Assembly (NCBI GenBank): GCA_018402255.1
Contig: JAGYIS010000010.1
Coordinates: forward strand, 124,001 to 188,000
Source: Marinobacter sp.
GTDB lineage: Bacteria; Pseudomonadota; Gammaproteobacteria; Pseudomonadales; Oleiphilaceae
Length of the DNA: 64,000 nucleotides
Reading direction: 5' to 3'
Part shown: one piece after another, positions 60,807-64,000 of the stretch
Numbering within the stretch: the stretch's first letter is position 1
Layout: the number at the start of each line of letters is the position of its first letter
Notes under the pieces: generated by a model
Told to the model about the DNA's origin: nothing
Databases searched by the model: none
Seen by the model: the letters and a program-made list of their open reading frames with translations, nothing else
Made by a program: the position numbers and the translations under genes

Positions 60807-61118
60807 CTGATCTCCAGTCTGTGTTTGAAACTGCTGACAGCCATTCGACGCTTATCCGTCACCCTGGCTGCTTTTGCAGCGAGATTTCGGTCACTGCCCG
60901 ATCTTTCCGATTCAAAATTCATACAGTCGTTTGAATCGTGAGGGGACACGATGAAAAAAAATGGAGCGTTTGTCAATTTGTTTCTTGATGAAGCCGACAG
61001 AAATTAGGGGGTACAACCTGTGAGAGCCGGAAACTGCTTGATTAGCCGGCTGAGTTACTTTAACTTCGGGATGCGACTTTAGTCCACAATAATAAACAGT
61101 ATTACGGAGACTCATCCG
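60807..61118. other. Intergenic region between fadB and a secreted protein gene
   Basis: 312 bases holding the fadBA control region (a possible TTGACA -35 on the minus strand at 60976-60971 and the inverted repeat at 60908-60938) and the leader of the gene at 61119, which has GGAG near 61106. Confidence 0.6.
60908..60938. promoter_or_regulatory. Inverted repeat upstream of fadBA, possible operator
   Basis: CGATTCAAA and TTTGAATCG form a perfect 9-bp inverted repeat with a 13-base spacer, about 100 bases upstream of fadB and just past a possible minus-strand promoter. A further TTTGAA lies at 60824-60829. A fatty-acid-responsive repressor site is a guess; it does not match the PsrA consensus. 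Confidence 0.4.
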
Positions 61119-61937
61119 ATGAAAGACGCTCGCCTGCGCATCCAGTCACTGCTTGCCGCGCTGATTCTGCTTTCCCTGACCGCGTTTGGCGCCAAGGCTC
61201 AGGACACCGGGGCAGAATTTCTCTCTGACCTGCACAACTTCCGGATCAACAACTATCTGGCGCTTGACTCGTTCTACGCGTTCAGTGCCAGCGGCGATAC
61301 CGAAGCCCTCAATCGTATCGTCGGCAGCATCAATGTCTCCAACGACGCCATGAACTCGGTCATTGCCAGCACCAGCGGCGTGCTGTCCGAGCAACAGGTA
61401 GAAAGCCTCAATCAGGAGTTTGATGAATTCAAAGACCTGATGCGCGGCAACATCAATGAAGTACGCGAGAGCGGTTATCCCGACCTGCGCCTGATGGCAG
61501 ACCTGGCAAACAATGCCCTGGAACTGAACGAACTTGCCACAGAGCTCTATGGCGTGGCACAGGAAGCCAGCGGCACGCGATCAGACGCCCGCATCGAGTC
61601 TGCAAGATCGGCGGCGGTTGTGATGGCGCAGATGATGGCCAGATATTCTGCCCGAACCCACTCGGCAGTCGCTCAGACTTTCCAGGGCTCTTCAGACGAA
61701 GTGTCACTGGACCAGCAGGCCCTTCAGTTCGACAACCTGCTGGAACGACTTCGCGCTAGCAACCCAACCAACGAACTGAAAACATCGATTGATGACGTCA
61801 GCTCAAAGTGGCAGTTCATCCGTGGCTCGTACATCAACTATAACGAGAACAACGTGAGCTTCGTGATCGACCGCTATTCGAAAGGCATTATCCGCGGTTT
61901 AACCACCACCATCGAGCTTCTCGAAGGCAACGCCTGA
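61119..61937 (+). CDS. Secreted helical protein of unknown function
   Basis: Protein of 272 residues with a clear signal peptide (about 1-28, cut after FGAKAQ). The mature part is almost wholly helical with heptad-like spacing and many Ala, Asn, Glu and Ser residues. It looks like the periplasmic four-helix sensing modules of chemoreceptors such as PilJ, but it lacks any membrane or signalling domain. GGAG lies about 8-10 bases before the ATG. It stands alone between fadB (divergent) and a universal stress protein gene. I do not recognise a named family. Confidence 0.7.
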   Translation: MKDARLRIQSLLAALILLSLTAFGAKAQDTGAEFLSDLHNFRINNYLALDSFYAFSASGDTEALNRIVGSINVSNDAMNSVIASTSGVLSEQQVESLNQEFDEFKDLMRGNINEVRESGYPDLRLMADLANNALELNELATELYGVAQEASGTRSDARIESARSAAVVMAQMMARYSARTHSAVAQTFQGSSDEVSLDQQALQFDNLLERLRASNPTNELKTSIDDVSSKWQFIRGSYINYNENNVSFVIDRYSKGIIRGLTTTIELLEGNA

Positions 61938-62067
61938 CATACCACCAGGGCGGGATCCCTCTCGCCCTGGTTATTCCTCCCGCTGTTGATGCCCGTCAGA
62001 ATCCCGCTACACTTTTTGGTATAGACTGCGAGCACTAACGTTATCCATTACCCAAAGGAGTGACTGA

Positions 62068-62499
62068 ATGTCCACTTATACCAAAATGCTGGTCGCCATC
62101 GACCTGACCGAAGAAGCGCCTCAGGTTCTGAACAAAGCGAAAGCAATTTGTGACGCCTACGGTGCCGAACTACTGCTGGTGCATGTTGTTGAGCCGGTTG
62201 GCTATGCCTATGGCGGTGATATTCCCATGGATTTGACCGAGCTGCAGGATCAACTGGATAAGGCCGCCCGGGAACAGCTGGCCAAGTATGGCGATCAATA
62301 CGGTGTACCTGCAAATCACCAGATTGTGACTGTCGGCCGCCCGGAGTCAGAGATCCATCGACTGGTCAAAGATCAGGGCGTGGACTTGGTGATCGTTGGC
62401 AGTCACGGTCGCAAGGGCTTCCAGTTGTTACTGGGCTCTACCGCCAATGGCGTTCTGCATGGTACTCAGTGCGACGTTCTGGCCATACGCATCCACTAA
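62068..62499 (+). CDS. Universal stress protein (UspA family)
   Basis: Single-domain protein of 143 residues starting YTKMLVAIDLTEEAPQVL, the usual beta1-alpha1 of the family, and ending with an ATP-loop-like GSHGRKGFQLLLGSTANGV and CDVLAIRIH. The loop is one residue short of the classic G-2x-G-9x-G(S/T) spacing, so nucleotide binding is likely but not certain. A GGAG lies before the ATG, and a short terminator hairpin follows. Confidence 0.9.
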   Translation: MSTYTKMLVAIDLTEEAPQVLNKAKAICDAYGAELLLVHVVEPVGYAYGGDIPMDLTELQDQLDKAAREQLAKYGDQYGVPANHQIVTVGRPESEIHRLVKDQGVDLVIVGSHGRKGFQLLLGSTANGVLHGTQCDVLAIRIH

Positions 62500-62532
62500 C
62501 CACTGATGTTCTGGTCAACGCCGAACGAAAGA

Positions 62533-62554
62533 GGGAGGCTCACGCCTCCCCTTT
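62533..62554. terminator. Hairpin between the universal stress gene and its convergent neighbour
   Basis: A 7-bp stem (GGGAGGC with GCCTCCC), loop TCAC, then CTTT. It overlaps the stop codon of the minus-strand gene and probably ends the universal stress transcript. Confidence 0.6.
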
Positions 62555-63208
62555 CATTCTTGCCTGCAGTTTTCTGAGCTGACTTTCCAGCGATACGCTG
62601 ACACTTGACGCCATCGAGAAAAAGTTCAACAAGGCTTTGAGGTTGCTGTCGCCGCGGCATACCGCATGAATCCGCTGCCAGAGCGCCTGGTTAACAAGCT
62701 GCAGTCTCTGATTACGCTCCACCAACCCCTTGAGCTCCCAATCCGCCTGCTCTTTGTTGCGCGCAGCAAACAATTGTTGAAGCAAGTAATATCCCACGCT
62801 GCGCATTACAAATTCATCACTGTTCGCAAACGGCAAGTGGTGAAGCGCCATTGGCTTGAGCTCCGCCAGAACCGGACACCCACTGGTCGCCATTTTCAGC
62901 CCGAGTAACGATCTCAGCGCCTCTTCCAGCGTTGTCTCCTTGGAGTATGAGCGACGCTCGTCGGTCACCAACACATCGACTTTCTGGTAGGCATCCTCTG
63001 CCTGAAACGCCTCAACGACTGGCAAAATCTCAGTGGCGGCCGGGCAATAGACGGCCTCGCCCGCTTTTATTGGGCAGTTAGAACATTTGCAGTGCTCTAA
63101 CCTGGTCCACGCAGGCAATGGAGAATCTGCGGCCCTGGCAGGCTCCCCGGTCACTTTAAAGTCAATACTACGGCCATCCTGAAACTTGAAATTGTAATTA
63201 ATGTTCAT
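62540..63208 (-). CDS. Hypothetical protein with four-cysteine cluster
   Basis: Protein of 222 residues from ATG 63208, which overlaps the stop of the upstream ABC-F gene (ATGA); an ATG at 63238 inside that gene is less likely. After a short beta-rich start there is a cluster C40-x-C42-x2-C45-x9-C55 that could bind a metal or an iron-sulfur cluster. The remainder is helical, with a histidine-containing segment (LKPMALHHLPFANSDEFVMR). The coupling to uup suggests co-expression. I do not recognise its function. Confidence 0.7.
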   Translation of the reverse strand: MNINYNFKFQDGRSIDFKVTGEPARAADSPLPAWTRLEHCKCSNCPIKAGEAVYCPAATEILPVVEAFQAEDAYQKVDVLVTDERRSYSKETTLEEALRSLLGLKMATSGCPVLAELKPMALHHLPFANSDEFVMRSVGYYLLQQLFAARNKEQADWELKGLVERNQRLQLVNQALWQRIHAVCRGDSNLKALLNFFSMASSVSVSLESQLRKLQARMKGEA

Positions 63209-64000
63209 TGATTCGCCTGTTCTTCCAGCTCCATCCACCGTTCAATGACCGACTCCAGACGGGATTCCGTTTCCGACAATTGTTCCAGAGTGGCTGATAC
63301 TTCATCCGGTAGCCCTGAATAAAAGTTCGGGGCGGCAACAGCCTCTCGAAGGTCTGCCACCTCTTGTTCCAGCGCCTCGATCTGGCCGGGCAGCTGCTCC
63401 AGCTCCAGTTTAAGCTTGTAGCTGAGCTTAACGGGTTTTTGTTTTGCCGACTGCGCCACAGTCTGTGCAACTGGCGCATCCTTCTTTTCTACAGACTCGG
63501 TTCTGTCACGCTTGTCCTGTTTATCTGGCCGGCTACCCGAAACCTCCGCCGGGAATCGCCCGCCCTGCCGACGCCAGTCAGTGTAGCCACCGACGTGCTC
63601 CTGAACGTTTCCGGAACCGTCCAGGAAGATGGTCTCTGTCACCACGTTGTCCAGAAACTCCCGGTCGTGACTGATCACGATGACGGTACCTTTGAACTCG
63701 GCCAACTGCTCTTCCAGTAACTCCAGCGTTTCGACATCGAGATCGTTGGTAGGTTCGTCCAGCACCAGAATGTTCGCGGGTTTACTGAACAACTTGGCCA
63801 ACAACAGGCGCGCGCGCTCGCCACCAGAGAACACACGCACGGGAGACCGGGAACGTTCCGGGGTAAACAGAAATTCCTGCAAATAACCCAAAACATGCTT
63901 ACTTTGACCATTGATGTCGATGAATTCGCGGCCTTCCGCCAGGTTGTCCAGGGCGTTCCGCTCAAGATCAAGCTCACCCCTGCAGCTGATCAAAGTAAGC
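63205..64000 (-). pseudogene. uup: ABC-F ATPase Uup, 3' part, frameshifted near the window edge
   Basis: C-terminal part of a cytoplasmic ABC-F ATPase. Visible are the second signature VFSGGERARLLLA, Walker B ILVLDEPTNDLDVETL, the H-loop SHDREFLDN, and the C-terminal coiled coil (LSYKLKLELEQLPGQIEALEQEVADL), as in Uup. The gene runs off the window. At the edge, AYFDQLQG is in one frame and the rest (from GELDLERNAL) in another: one extra C in the CCCC at 63977-63980 causes the break, and removing it gives AYFDQLQGELDLERNAL. A sequencing error is likely. Confidence 0.85.

Overview
This window is chromosomal DNA from a free-living, flagellated gammaproteobacterium. The gene content and several gene orders (gacA-uvrC-pgsA; gntR-smc-zipA-ligA; gltA facing sdhCDAB followed by sucAB-lpd-sucCD; topA next to fadAB) match the Pseudomonas/Marinobacter group. 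Marinobacter or a close relative is my best guess from protein wording, but it is an inference. No insertion sequence, prophage, integron, CRISPR array or rRNA was seen; the only RNA gene is a tRNA-Ser(GGA).

Layout. 1-3317: an MCE/Mla-like lipid transport operon (permease, ATPase, MCE protein, lipoprotein), cut at its 5' end. 3406-7517: a tight three-gene signalling cassette (TerY-type von Willebrand A protein, PP2C phosphatase, large membrane kinase with a C-terminal propeller). 7482-10930: pgsA, uvrC, gacA and a small UPF0270-like gene on the minus strand. 11016-15888: a chemoreceptor, AzlC/AzlD, a DUF1330 protein, tRNA-Ser, an isochorismatase-family hydrolase and a double cupin. 15851-20733: cheV-cheR-MFS, then flgA, flgM and flgN, with recognisable RpoN- and FliA-type promoters. 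20734-27604: an orphan protein with a PilB-type N-terminal domain, a cyclophilin, mnmC, a CBS protein and a large lipoprotein. 27767-35193: gntR-smc-zipA-ligA. 35458-40199: a GGDEF protein, then trpS-scpA-scpB-rluB. 40393-53472: most of the TCA cycle. 53576-60806: a 3-hydroxyisobutyrate dehydrogenase-family protein, topA, fadA and fadB. 61119-64000: a secreted helical protein, a universal stress protein, a small cysteine-cluster protein and the 3' part of an ABC-F ATPase (uup).

How genes work together. The TCA genes form a catabolic block facing gltA across a shared promoter region, and fadBA feeds acetyl-CoA into it. The flagellar/chemotaxis block carries the expected promoter hierarchy: RpoN for flgA, FliA for flgM. 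SMC, ScpA and ScpB, encoded in two neighbouring operons, form the condensin complex. GacA shares an operon with uvrC.

The most striking irregularity is a set of seven single-base indels in five core genes: uvrC (1), sucA (1), sdhA (1), gltA (3) and uup (1). Six are +1 and most lie in short G/C runs. The proteins on both sides of each break are perfectly family-like, so sequencing or consensus error is the likeliest cause. The most interesting biological system is the TerY-PP2C-kinase cassette, whose kinase is fused through a membrane segment to a propeller-like domain.
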